From assembly GCF_000980895.1 (NCBI RefSeq), contig NZ_LAZX01000074.1, positions 1 to 34,721 of the forward strand: a stretch of 34,721 nucleotides of DNA, written 5' to 3'. A program made the position numbers and the translations under genes. The DNA is from Sphingomonas sp. Ag1 (GTDB lineage Bacteria; Pseudomonadota; Alphaproteobacteria; Sphingomonadales; Sphingomonadaceae). Of the stretch, positions 7,311 to 14,882 are shown one piece after another; within the stretch, counting starts at the first letter, position 1, and each line of letters opens with the position of its first letter. Below the pieces are notes generated by a model that saw nothing but the letters and a program-made list of their open reading frames with translations, made no database searches and was not told the origin of the DNA.

Positions 7311-8069
7311 TCAAGCAGCCGCCGGCAGGGGTATCGGGGCGCAGCGTCCGCTGCCGAGATTGATGAAAGCTCCGGCGTGACCGATCGACCCGCGACCGAG
7401 CAGGTCGAACAGGAGTGAGAGCGCGTGGCTCGCGACGATGCGGTTCACGAAGAGGGATTGTCGCTCCAGGGCCTCGGCGACCGAGCAGGATGGCGCGTCG
7501 TCGTCCGGCACGCTCTCGTCAGCGAGTTCCGGAAAATATTCGAGGACGGTGGGCAGGCGACGCTCGTTCCGGCGATGGGCAGCGGCGGGGCAGCCGATGA
7601 TGTATTGGCCATCGCCGGCGCGGTTGCCGAGGTCCAGCCAATAGGCGGGTGCCTTGGACCCTCCACCGAGCGCGGCGCCGAGGGCGCGGCGAGCTGAGGC
7701 GGTATCGACGCAGCTGATCAGAATGTCCGCCCCCGATACATCGATCGCCTCGGGCGCTCGGCCGTGAACGGCTCGCCAGGCGAGACCGTGCGCAAGGTTG
7801 ATCCGCTCCGTCAGCGTATGGGCTTTGGAGTTGCCGAGATCGCAGCGGTAGAAGGGCTGCCGGCCGAGGTTCGCCTCGGTTACGACGTCATCGTCGACCA
7901 CGATCACATGAAGGGATCGCGACGAAATTGCGCGCAACGCCGTATCGAGCGAGGCGAGGCCCATCAGAATCTGGGCGCCATTTCCCCCGCACCCGATCAG
8001 AACGACATTGATTACGCGGTGGTGGAGCCCTTCCGGCAGGAAGTGGCGATCACGTGTTTCAGGCGTCAT
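7311..8069 (-). CDS. PRTRC system ThiF family (E1-like) protein
   Basis: 252 residues of E1/ThiF adenylating fold. The nucleotide loop VLIGCGGNGAQIL has GCGGNG at residues 26-31. VVDDDVVTEANLGRQPF (57-73) carries the acidic and N-x-x-RQ residues that E1 enzymes use for ATP/Mg. A conserved-looking cysteine in APSCSVAEAL (C195) is a candidate catalytic Cys. By family knowledge it would adenylate the C-terminal Gly of the small PRTRC C protein. The start ATG (8067-8069) has AAGGA seven nt upstream and lies within the end of the PRTRC A gene (11-nt overlap). It is the last gene of the cassette. Confidence 0.9.
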   Translation of the reverse strand: MTPETRDRHFLPEGLHHRVINVVLIGCGGNGAQILMGLASLDTALRAISSRSLHVIVVDDDVVTEANLGRQPFYRCDLGNSKAHTLTERINLAHGLAWRAVHGRAPEAIDVSGADILISCVDTASARRALGAALGGGSKAPAYWLDLGNRAGDGQYIIGCPAAAHRRNERRLPTVLEYFPELADESVPDDDAPSCSVAEALERQSLFVNRIVASHALSLLFDLLGRGSIGHAGAFINLGSGRCAPIPLPAAA

Positions 8070-8718
8070 GGCCGTATCCTTCGAAGGGGCTGCGCGGGAG
8101 CGGAAGAAACATCCCGCCGGCGCAAAGCCGAGAGGCAAACTCGGGACTGTCGGGACCGCCAAGGCGACCGATAACGAGCGCAATCTTGGTCGCGTGAGCG
8201 TCATCGGCATCGTCCGTGGCGCTGAAGAAGGCCCGGCCATGGCCGTGGCTGTGGATATCGCAGACGATGTGGCGGTTCCCGGGCAGGACAGGTGTCCGAT
8301 AGACCAGGCGCGACGGCGTCGCCTGGTCGATCTGCGGGAAATCGAGAAGGAAGCGCCGATCGTCCTCGTCCCACACGATGAAGGCGGCCGCCTCATTGGG
8401 CAGCGCCGCGCCGAAATGATCGATGATCTGGGCCAAGAACGCCCGCGGTATCAGGCCGCACCGAAGGTTGGCGCGAGGCTCGCCCACGCTGCCATAGGGA
8501 AGGTAGGCGGCAATCGGCGGCGTGACAGGCACATCGAGCTCGAGCCACGGGCGCCTGACAATCAGGAAGACGCCGTCTCGGCCGATCGCGAGGCAATGGC
8601 CCGCGCGCGAAGCCCGTACCGCGTCCAGGCCGGGTGAGCTGCCGCTCGGCGGCGCAGGGAAGCACGGGACGGCCGCGAGCAAGGCAGCCGCCGTGGGGTC
8701 ATCGGCGAGAGCCGTCAT
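8059..8718 (-). CDS. PRTRC system protein A (JAMM-domain)
   Basis: 219 residues. It carries a complete JAMM/MPN+ zinc metalloprotease signature: HSH at 156-158, seven residues, then S166-A-T-D169 (HSHGHGRAFFSATD), with an upstream glutamate candidate at E109. In eukaryotes and in prokaryotic Ub-like operons such proteins remove or process ubiquitin-like modifiers; here the likely substrate is PRTRC C or its conjugates. The start (ATG, 8716-8718) overlaps the PRTRC B stop as ATGA, and its end overlaps ThiF by 11 nt, so B, A and ThiF are translationally linked. All metal ligands appear intact, so an active enzyme is expected. Confidence 0.9.
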   Translation of the reverse strand: MTALADDPTAAALLAAVPCFPAPPSGSSPGLDAVRASRAGHCLAIGRDGVFLIVRRPWLELDVPVTPPIAAYLPYGSVGEPRANLRCGLIPRAFLAQIIDHFGAALPNEAAAFIVWDEDDRRFLLDFPQIDQATPSRLVYRTPVLPGNRHIVCDIHSHGHGRAFFSATDDADDAHATKIALVIGRLGGPDSPEFASRLCAGGMFLPLPRSPFEGYGHDA

Positions 8719-9542
8719 CGTCTCGTCCTTTCGATGAGTTGGCCAAGCGTCAGCGGCTCGATAGCCTTGCGGGACGATGCCGCAACCGACCGACGTTTGA
8801 CGGCGAAAGCCTTGAGACGCCTGACCGGGAAGCGGGCGGCGCGGCGCGCCGCAAGGTCGTCCCAGAGGGAGATGAGTCCACCCTTGCCCGAGACCGTCTG
8901 GTCCTGCCCGTGATTGGGATGAGTCGACCAGGACTCGAACAATGCCCGCTCGAAGTCCGGGATGGCGGAGACGGACAGCGTTCCGGGCTTCGGGATATTC
9001 CCCCAGCAAAGCGTGCCGTCGGCGTAGACATTGAGGATCGGCGAATGGAAGACGATAGAGTCGGCAGTCGGCCGCTCATCCTCTCGAAGCGCGTAGACTC
9101 CCAGCGATCGCTTCGTGGCAACGAGCAGGTGGGCCGGGTAAGGGACCGAAACCACCGTTCTGGTGGAAAGAGCCTTCAGGCCGGCGAGCGGCGTGCTCAG
9201 ATTGAAGTAGGCCGGACGAACCTCCGCCGGGATCCACCACGCGAGGAGATCCTGGTGCGCAACGAGCACGTTGTGCGGGAGGAGCTCGGGCGCGGCGGCG
9301 CGACCCAAGGCCTCGGACCATTGGCGCAGGTGCGCCCGTGTCAGCGGCGTGCCGGCGGCGATCCTCGGCCCGGCGTCGTCATCATGCTCGATGTGATGAA
9401 GGCTGGCGAACGCCCGCCCATCCTGGCCGGGAGCGCCGTAGCGCGTGCCGCTTCTCGCGGCCTCGGTTCGATAAAGCAGGATGGCGTTGGTCAGCACCAG
9501 CCCGCCGGCGGTGGCTTCGAATTGGGTCGAATGCTTTGACAT
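8715..9542 (-). CDS. PRTRC system protein B (E2-like)
   Basis: 275 residues. The segment VVSVPYPAHLLVATKRSLGVYAL followed by ERPTADSIVFHSPILNVYADGTLCWGN (157-182) is the characteristic core of PRTRC protein B, which is classed among prokaryotic E2-like families; C179 in TLCWGN is the candidate catalytic cysteine. It would accept the activated PRTRC C from ThiF. The C-terminus is very basic (ARFPVRRLKAFAVKRRS), perhaps for DNA or partner binding. The ATG (9540-9542) follows GAGG by 5 nt. It starts 7 nt after the F stop and overlaps A by ATGA. Confidence 0.9.
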   Translation of the reverse strand: MSKHSTQFEATAGGLVLTNAILLYRTEAARSGTRYGAPGQDGRAFASLHHIEHDDDAGPRIAAGTPLTRAHLRQWSEALGRAAAPELLPHNVLVAHQDLLAWWIPAEVRPAYFNLSTPLAGLKALSTRTVVSVPYPAHLLVATKRSLGVYALREDERPTADSIVFHSPILNVYADGTLCWGNIPKPGTLSVSAIPDFERALFESWSTHPNHGQDQTVSGKGGLISLWDDLAARRAARFPVRRLKAFAVKRRSVAASSRKAIEPLTLGQLIERTRR

Positions 9543-9549
9543 GGCTGCC

Positions 9550-10467
9550 TCACAGGGTGTCGGGATCGAGCTGGATCAGCTCTTGGGCGGCGAGCAGAAG
9601 CCGGGCGCCCGCCTCGAGCGATGCGAACCAATCGGTGACGCGAGCGGCGTCCGGCAACGGGCAGAGGCCGGCGATGTCCATGAAACCGTATTCCATGCCG
9701 TGGCGTGCGACATCGTCGACCTCGCGCGCGAACTGCTCGACGGGCACGAGCGTCAGAGGAGGCAATGACGAGCACTCCTCCAGGTCCGGCAGATATTCGT
9801 GGAGGGTCGCGCCGTCGAAATGCCAGGCGTTCTTCTCATCCGGCAGGGCCCGAAGCGCCCGGTGGCTGCATCGCAGATTGCGAAGCGCGCTGCGCAGGCC
9901 GTTCGGCAGCGACCGCAGCGGCGCTGCGTTCGCCGCGATCATCCAGTCCGGCCTTCTGTCATTCATGTCAGAGGGAAGGATGGTGTCTTCAAGATCCTCC
10001 GGATCGGCACCATGATAGGCCACGAGCGCGTCGCGAGCGGCTTTGTCCTCGATTTCGCCATCCCAATAGTACATCGAGATTTCTTCGAAGAGATCGTCGT
10101 AGCCGAAGATCGGAAGCGCTGAGCCCATGGTCCGGGCGAGCGCGGTATAGGCAGCGGCGCGCCAGCCGATCTGGGCGTCGCTGGTCTCGATCCAGCCGAG
10201 GTCGAGCTGTCCCATACTGTCGCAGACGATGGCGATGGCCGGCGCGTCCATGTCCTCGCTGTTGAGGACGGCGACGCGCAGTTCGGCCAGTTCGAGCGGC
10301 CTGAGAATATCCAGAACCGCCTTATCGAAAACGCGCTCGATGCGGCGTCGAGCCTCAGCGCGCGTGCAACGCCGTGCCGTCTGGTCGCGCGATGCGACCC
10401 AACCGCCAATCAGCTTGTGATGACGTGCAAGCGGCTGATCGAAACTGACCGGGATCTCCCGGGACAA
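9550..10467 (-). CDS. PRTRC system protein F, N-terminus uncertain (possible frameshift)
   Basis: About 305 residues if begun at the TTG at 10465-10467, which has no clear ribosome site. Recognisable parts are RIERVFDKAVLDILRPLEL, GQLDLGWIETSDAQIGWRAAAYTAL, ISMYYWDGEIEDKAARDALV and the C-terminal YLPDLEECSSLPPL...VPVEQFAREVDDVARHGM. This matches PRTRC F, a family of unknown function found only with the cassette. Upstream in this frame the composition is non-coding. The adjoining frame (10490-10714) is coding-like up to this point, and removing one C from GCCCCCG at about 10500 would join the two as ...NGLRLPRSADLAG. The gene may therefore be broken near its start. Confidence 0.75.
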   Translation of the reverse strand: MSREIPVSFDQPLARHHKLIGGWVASRDQTARRCTRAEARRRIERVFDKAVLDILRPLELAELRVAVLNSEDMDAPAIAIVCDSMGQLDLGWIETSDAQIGWRAAAYTALARTMGSALPIFGYDDLFEEISMYYWDGEIEDKAARDALVAYHGADPEDLEDTILPSDMNDRRPDWMIAANAAPLRSLPNGLRSALRNLRCSHRALRALPDEKNAWHFDGATLHEYLPDLEECSSLPPLTLVPVEQFAREVDDVARHGMEYGFMDIAGLCPLPDAARVTDWFASLEAGARLLLAAQELIQLDPDTL

Positions 10468-10489
10468 GACGACCGACCGACCGGCCAGG

Positions 10490-10714
10490 TCAGCCGAGCG
10501 GGGGCAGTCGCAAGCCGTTGGGAGACTGGAGGGGCTCGGCCGGTTCGCCGTGTTGCGATGCCGGGTCGATGAGGATCTTGAGGTGGAGGGCCTGGGCCTG
10601 CGGGTCGCAGGGTGGTCCGGGAGAGCGGGTAGCGTCGCCATCATCGAACTCGATCCATTCGAGAAGTGTCTTGCGGGATGCGGCGGGAAGGACCGCGTCG
10701 GCCTTGCGCGCCAC
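10490..10714 (-). CDS. 74-aa frame between PRTRC C and F: small gene or detached F N-terminus
   Basis: Opens with GTG (10712-10714) 2 nt after the PRTRC C stop, with AGGG in position as ribosome site. It reads MARKADAVLPAASRKTLLEW, then a Pro/His-rich segment (LHLKILIDPASQHGEPAEP) and ends NGLRLPPLG. Third-position GC is high over its whole length, so the frame has been under coding selection. Two readings are possible: a separate small gene, or the true N-terminal part of PRTRC F cut off by one extra C in a run of five. The second explains why F lacks a good start. Neither can be settled from this sequence. Confidence 0.55.
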   Translation of the reverse strand: MARKADAVLPAASRKTLLEWIEFDDGDATRSPGPPCDPQAQALHLKILIDPASQHGEPAEPLQSPNGLRLPPLG

Positions 10715-10716
10715 GG

Positions 10717-10923
10717 CTATCCCTTGGTGCCGACCGCGCGGCGGTACTCGGTGACATGGGTACCCGCGGTGACGCCGGCGTCGACCAGTTCGGCGTTCAG
10801 GATCGCGGGATAGAGAGTGGCGTGATACGCGCGCAGGCCCTGCGGGTCTTCGGCAAGGTGGGGCGGAACCGGAAGGTCGATCCCGTCATATCGATAAGCG
10901 CGCGAAAGGTGATTGATCTGCAT
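10717..10923 (-). CDS. PRTRC system protein C (prokaryotic ubiquitin-like)
   Basis: 68 residues: MQINHLSRAYRYDGIDLPVP, then LRAYHATLYPAILNAEL and the end TEYRRAVGTKG. This is the PRTRC C family, classed by domain databases as a prokaryotic beta-grasp ubiquitin-like protein. The conserved tail VGTKG finishes with glycine directly before the TAG stop, so no proteolytic trimming would be needed to expose the C-terminal Gly for activation by the ThiF/E1 protein. The ATG (10921-10923) follows AGGAG by 7 nt. It lies 43 nt after the E gene and 2 nt before the next frame. Confidence 0.9.
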   Translation of the reverse strand: MQINHLSRAYRYDGIDLPVPPHLAEDPQGLRAYHATLYPAILNAELVDAGVTAGTHVTEYRRAVGTKG

Positions 10924-10966
10924 GGGGCTTCTCCTGAGAGATTGAACACGGGCCGAAGCGGGGCCG

Positions 10967-11395
10967 TCACCAAAGACTTGCCGGCTCGTTCGATTTGGCC
11001 TCGGCCGGGAGCGCGCTCGGAGCTGGTGCCGGCGACGCGGAAGTGGTCGCCGTCTTTGCCGGCGCCGGTGTTGGCCTTGCCTTGGCGGCCTCGGCCGAGG
11101 CGAACTTGGCGGCTTCAGCGGCCTCACGTTGATCGGCGATCTGATCGGCGAGAGTCTTGCGCGTCGCGATCAGCTGACCGAGTGCGCCGTCGGCGCCACG
11201 CGCGAGTTCCGCGTCGATTTCCGCTGCGCTTGCGGTGATCGAGATGGGCCGTGTCTCGGCGACCTCGAGGGCGGCCGCCGTGCCCTCGACCTTCCGAGGG
11301 ATGACGGTCAGGGTCACAGTGTCGTCCGGCCCGGCGACAAGGTCGAACCCTAGCGAATAGCGGTGGAGCAGTGGGAGCAGGTTTGCGATAAGCAT
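10967..11395 (-). CDS. PRTRC system protein E
   Basis: 142 residues. The N-terminal third (MLIANLLPLLHRYSLGFDLV...VTLTVIPRKVEG) is the conserved PRTRC E domain. It is followed by a helical stretch (AEIDAELARGADGALGQLIATRKTLADQIADQREAAEAAKFA) likely to form a coiled coil, and a low-complexity Ala/Pro/Ser tail (ARPTPAPAKTATTSASPAPAP) of a kind typical for linkers. The function is unknown. It is always found beside C and the ParB of the cassette. The ATG (11393-11395) follows AAGGA by 9 nt, 36 nt after the ParB stop. Confidence 0.85.
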   Translation of the reverse strand: MLIANLLPLLHRYSLGFDLVAGPDDTVTLTVIPRKVEGTAAALEVAETRPISITASAAEIDAELARGADGALGQLIATRKTLADQIADQREAAEAAKFASAEAAKARPTPAPAKTATTSASPAPAPSALPAEAKSNEPASLW

Positions 11396-11431
11396 GGTCG
11401 TTCGTCCTTGTTCGGATGCGAGGAAAGTGGA

Positions 11432-13039
11432 TCAGGCGGCGAGCGCATCGACGCGGCGGCTGGACATCGGGGCGGCGCCGGGCGCCGCGCCATATTGCCC
11501 GTCGAGGGTCATCGCGCTCGGCAGCCGGCCCGCCCAATCGAAGCCGGCGGCGTTCAGCATTCCGGTGACCAGATCGGCCTTCTTGGAGCCGAGAAGCTTG
11601 GCGAAGGCCTTCTCGCCCATGTGCGAGATCAGCCCGCACTCCCGGGCGACGAACTTCAGCTCGTCCTTGGTATATCGCTCGAGAAAGCCGCGATCGACCT
11701 GCCAGACCTGACGGATGTCGACGTCGAACGCCCTTGCGAGATCGGCGACATGGCTGAACGATTGCACGTCGCGGGCGTAGGCGGCGCCGATCGCCGAGAG
11801 CGCGGTTGCCGCCTGGGCCTCGGAAAGTTCGCGAACCTCATTGATTTTGCCCCCGAAGTCCAGATCAGGGAAGGACGGGTTGACGAGAAGGCCGGCTCGC
11901 GCCGTCAGCGTGCCCGACTTGATCTGGGAGAGCGTCCCGGTCAGCGCGGCGACGAGGATGGCGGTTCGAGCATCAAAAGCGTTGTCTGCGAGCCCGCGCG
12001 CCAGCGCGGTGCGCCAGGTTGCCTCCCGCAGATCGCTTGTGCGGCCCGCGATCGACTTCGCGGTGACGCTGGGGCCATTGGCATTCGCGTTCGATCGCAC
12101 GGTCGCCCGACCTGACGGAGTTCCCGGCGCGAGCGCGGCTCGCCGAGCGGTCGCCTCGACCCCGTCCGCGCGCTCATCTTCCTGATCCTCGGCCTCATCA
12201 GCTTCGGCGAGGTCGCCTTCGTCGGGGGTGTCATCGGCTGCGGCGGAACGATCCTGCTCTTCCTGACGGGCCTGCTCGACCGCGTCCGTCTTGAGCTGGA
12301 AGCATGCCGCGTTGGTGCAATGGCCATCGTCGACGTGGGTCTCGAAGAGCGCGCGTTGGGTCCCGGAGTTGAAAGGACAGGTCGTGCATTCGGACTTGTC
12401 GAAACAGGCGTCGGCAAGGTTTTGGGTTACGCGCATGAGGAGGTCGCGGGTCTTCCCGATGTCGAGGCCGGCTCCCAGGATAGTCTCGAGCGCCTTGTCC
12501 TGCTTGTCCGCCGGCACGGCGGCGAGCAGCTCGGCGTGGCCGACCTTGATGCGGCGCTTGTCGAGCGCGAGCTTCACCGCGTCCGAAAGGTTGGCCAGCG
12601 CGAGGCGGCGGTCGAGCTTGGCGCGCGACCAGCCAAGACGTCGACCGGCCTCGCCGCGGTCGTTCTGGCAAGCGGCGAGGACCCGGACCGCGGCATCGGC
12701 CTGCTCGGTTTCGGAGGCGTCATCCCGGATATCGTTTTCGTCGATCGCCGCCTCGAGCGCTTCCTGGTCGGTCATTTCCCGGATGATGACCGGCGCTTCG
12801 CCGTCCGCACCGAACGCCTCGAGCGCGGCGCGATACCGCCGCCCGCCGGCGACGATGATGTAGCGATCCTTGCCATCGTCCGCCGGGCGCACCAGAATCG
12901 GCTGAAGCATGCCGCGCAGCCGGAGCGACGCGACAAGTTCGTCGTGCTTCTTGCTGTCGAAATAGCGGCGCGGGTTGTAGCCGATGGCTATCCGGGCGAG
13001 TGGGACCATGGTGGTTCCGGTGGGCTGGGGTGCGGTCAC
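11432..13039 (-). CDS. PRTRC ParB family protein
   Basis: 535 residues from a GTG (13037-13039) that has AAGGAG seven nt upstream; the in-frame ATG at 13009 lacks such a site. The ParB N-terminal domain contains IGYNPRRYF (19-27) and IIVAGGRRYRAALEAF (61-76), then a helix-turn-helix (GEAGRRLGWSRAKLDRRL, 129-146). A cysteine cluster follows (C212, C218, C221, C241, C246: ACFDKSECTTCPF ... GHCTNAACF) that could bind zinc. An acidic linker (about 255-280) leads to a C-terminal domain special to the PRTRC version. It heads the leftward cassette ParB-E-C-F-B-A-ThiF and may tether it to DNA. Confidence 0.9.
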   Translation of the reverse strand: MTAPQPTGTTMVPLARIAIGYNPRRYFDSKKHDELVASLRLRGMLQPILVRPADDGKDRYIIVAGGRRYRAALEAFGADGEAPVIIREMTDQEALEAAIDENDIRDDASETEQADAAVRVLAACQNDRGEAGRRLGWSRAKLDRRLALANLSDAVKLALDKRRIKVGHAELLAAVPADKQDKALETILGAGLDIGKTRDLLMRVTQNLADACFDKSECTTCPFNSGTQRALFETHVDDGHCTNAACFQLKTDAVEQARQEEQDRSAAADDTPDEGDLAEADEAEDQEDERADGVEATARRAALAPGTPSGRATVRSNANANGPSVTAKSIAGRTSDLREATWRTALARGLADNAFDARTAILVAALTGTLSQIKSGTLTARAGLLVNPSFPDLDFGGKINEVRELSEAQAATALSAIGAAYARDVQSFSHVADLARAFDVDIRQVWQVDRGFLERYTKDELKFVARECGLISHMGEKAFAKLLGSKKADLVTGMLNAAGFDWAGRLPSAMTLDGQYGAAPGAAPMSSRRVDALAA

Positions 13040-13124
13040 GGCCGATCTCCTTGCAGGGTAGCGGGGCACCTCCGTCGGGGATGGACGCCTCACTCTGGCG
13101 AGCCTCATGCTCACCCCATTTCTG

Positions 13125-13160
13125 CCCACCTCCCCTCTCATCAGCCGGCGAGCCGCTCGC
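13125..13160 (-). repeat. Hairpin plus purine tract before the PRTRC cassette
   Basis: On the coding strand the end of the DpdA-like gene contains GCGAG-CGG-CTCGC (13148-13160). The gap then starts with GAGAGGGGAGGTGGG (13125-13139). It has the same core, GAGGGGAGG, as the other gaps and lies about 85 nt upstream of the PRTRC ParB start. Confidence 0.45.
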
Positions 13161-14151
13161 GGTAGATGTCAGCCGCCCATTGCTCGATCCACGGAGCCGT
13201 CATCTCGTCGTGATCCAGATCCCCGCTCTCGATGAGCTCGCGGATCTCGACTCGAGCCTGCGCGATCGCCGTTTCCCAAGGGTCCGCCGGGACGGGATCG
13301 GGTTCCGCAGGCCGATGGTGCGGCAGGCGCAAAGGGTGGTTGGCGAGACGTGCGTGCTGTGCCGCCACCCACCGAGCCATATGGTCGGCGACGAAGCGGT
13401 CGCTCTTGGATACACGGGCCTGGCGGGCGGCTTTTCGGGCGCTGATGCCATATGCCTGGCTGTCGATCGACGCGATGCGGTGCTCGAATGGGAGCAGGTA
13501 CGGCAGCGCCGAACCCTTCACGCCAAATGCGTGCAGCCAGACCCCCCTGGGCAATATCTGATCCAGATGGTCGATGACGGCGATGACCCCCTCCGGACCA
13601 TGGACGTCTCTCCGGCACATGCTGCCGACGCCGATCAGCGACCCGGGCTTCAGCGATCCCCACAGCGCAGCGATACAGCGCTCATAGTCCTCCGGACGGC
13701 GGCCCTGGATGACCGGCATCAGGGTGTCGACGATGCCATGATCCTGAGCGAGACGGCGACAGTCTAGATTGGCGCGGATCGTGCGCGAGAGGCGGTCTAT
13801 GACCTCTTCGCGGTCCCGAGCGATTTCTGCCTCAACGCAATAGTCGGCGCTCGCCCACCACCGAAAGGGGTAGGCCCCAGCAAGCGCGACATAGTCGCCG
13901 AGTGACCATGGGAAACCGCCGTATCGGGCCGCCGCGACGAATCCGGCCGAGTCTAGGCAGAGCGCCGCCAGCCCCTTGGCATTCCTCAGCTGGGAAAGCC
14001 GCCACCCGTCCCATTCCCGCCACCCGCGGCGCTCGGTCCAGCGAGACAATCCATTCGCGGAAATAAGCGCGGGCTGCTGCAATGCGCGAGCTTGGGCGAG
14101 GATCGGTCCCTCGCTTAGGTGCGGCAGCCCGACGATGATCTCAATCGGCAT
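13141..14151 (-). CDS. DpdA-like / TGT-superfamily protein (DUF7221-type)
   Basis: 336 residues with the motif order of tRNA-guanine transglycosylase relatives that act on DNA. LDSAGF (66-71, compare DSGGF) carries the base-binding Asp D67; PVIQG is at 146-150, GVGSMCRR at 174-181, HAFGVKG at 207-213 and SIDSQAYG at 228-235 with candidate nucleophile D230. DpdA enzymes swap guanine for a 7-deazaguanine in DNA; host preQ0/preQ1 would be the donor. The C-terminal 100 residues are basic then acidic and may bind DNA. The ATG (14149-14151) has AAGGAG six nt upstream. No other dpd or preQ0-synthesis gene is in the window. A tRNA or unrelated substrate remains possible. Confidence 0.7.
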   Translation of the reverse strand: MPIEIIVGLPHLSEGPILAQARALQQPALISANGLSRWTERRGWREWDGWRLSQLRNAKGLAALCLDSAGFVAAARYGGFPWSLGDYVALAGAYPFRWWASADYCVEAEIARDREEVIDRLSRTIRANLDCRRLAQDHGIVDTLMPVIQGRRPEDYERCIAALWGSLKPGSLIGVGSMCRRDVHGPEGVIAVIDHLDQILPRGVWLHAFGVKGSALPYLLPFEHRIASIDSQAYGISARKAARQARVSKSDRFVADHMARWVAAQHARLANHPLRLPHHRPAEPDPVPADPWETAIAQARVEIRELIESGDLDHDEMTAPWIEQWAADIYRERLAG

Positions 14152-14176
14152 AGCGGGCTCCTTGGGCGTGGTGATA

Positions 14177-14205
14177 TTGACGGCTCGGCGCGTTCACGAT
14201 ATGTT
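14177..14205 (+). promoter_or_regulatory. Sigma-70-like promoter for the rightward 162-aa gene
   Basis: TTGACG (14177-14182) and TATGTT (14200-14205) are separated by 17 nt and lie 21 nt before the ATG at 14227. This is a good match for a housekeeping promoter in the 75-bp gap between two divergent genes. Confidence 0.5.
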
Positions 14206-14226
14206 CCTTGGCGCAGGAGATTTGCC

Positions 14227-14715
14227 ATGACGACGACACCGTTCCGCGAGCGCTTCGACCTCGACATCACGCTGCGCGATGCGGCGCTGGATTCCGAGAA
14301 TCGGCCGACGCGCCGCATGATCGCGAACGCGTCGATCGGGATGCACGTCGAGGACGCCTATTATTCGGTTCGTGAACTGCGCGAGGCGGTGAGCTGGGTT
14401 CATGAGGGCATCCCCGCCGGCAAGGGGAAGCTGTCCGAGATCCTCGCCAACGACGGCGCCGACGACTTCCAGCGTTGCATCTATTTCTGTCTGGCCGGGC
14501 GCGGCGTGGTGGCGATGCTCGACGATCTGGAATGGCTCGAGGATCTGCTCGAACGTCGCGGCCGTGTCGCGGGAGAGCAGGGGCGGCTGAAGGCGACGCG
14601 GATGCCGCTCACCAACCCCTATGTCGCCGACGCGCCGGACGGTCCGATAGTGAAGCTGGACGCCGCCTTCGAGCAGGGCCCGTCATGGTTGGCCGACCCG
14701 ACCTTATCCGTCTGA
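14227..14715 (+). CDS. Hypothetical protein, 162 aa, rightward
   Basis: Unrecognised. The only rightward gene among the leftward block. It starts MTTTPFRERFDLDITLRDAAL with AGGAG seven nt upstream of the ATG and a promoter-like pair further up. The middle is helical and acidic (VEDAYYSVRELREAVSWVHEG, GRGVVAMLDDLEWLEDLLERRG), and the end is LDAAFEQGPSWLADPTLSV. No membrane or catalytic motif is visible. Being divergent from the DpdA-like gene with its own promoter, it could be a regulator or antagonist of that gene, but it has no recognisable helix-turn-helix. It converges on the small gene at 14883-15083, with 167 bp between them that show no gene. Confidence 0.75.
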   Translation: MTTTPFRERFDLDITLRDAALDSENRPTRRMIANASIGMHVEDAYYSVRELREAVSWVHEGIPAGKGKLSEILANDGADDFQRCIYFCLAGRGVVAMLDDLEWLEDLLERRGRVAGEQGRLKATRMPLTNPYVADAPDGPIVKLDAAFEQGPSWLADPTLSV

Positions 14716-14882
14716 GCGGAGGTCGGTGCTCGTACCTCAGGCCTCGAAAGGGCTCCTGCGACGGGCCGGCGATGGCGCCGCCTTCCTCGTTTTGGCGAGC
14801 GCGAACGCCGACTCTTAGCGCCGCGCGCGCCGGATCGTGCGTGAGCTTGGTCAGCACGCTCCGGCGATCAGAACGCTGGGCT

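Noticed and set aside
10467..10644. Extension of PRTRC F upstream to 10644
   Set aside because: The frame there is Arg/Ser/Pro-rich with no coding bias, while the overlapping frame has strong third-position GC.
14716..14882. Small genes in the gap between convergent genes
   Set aside because: The open frames crossing it lack ribosome sites and share the composition of antisense frames.
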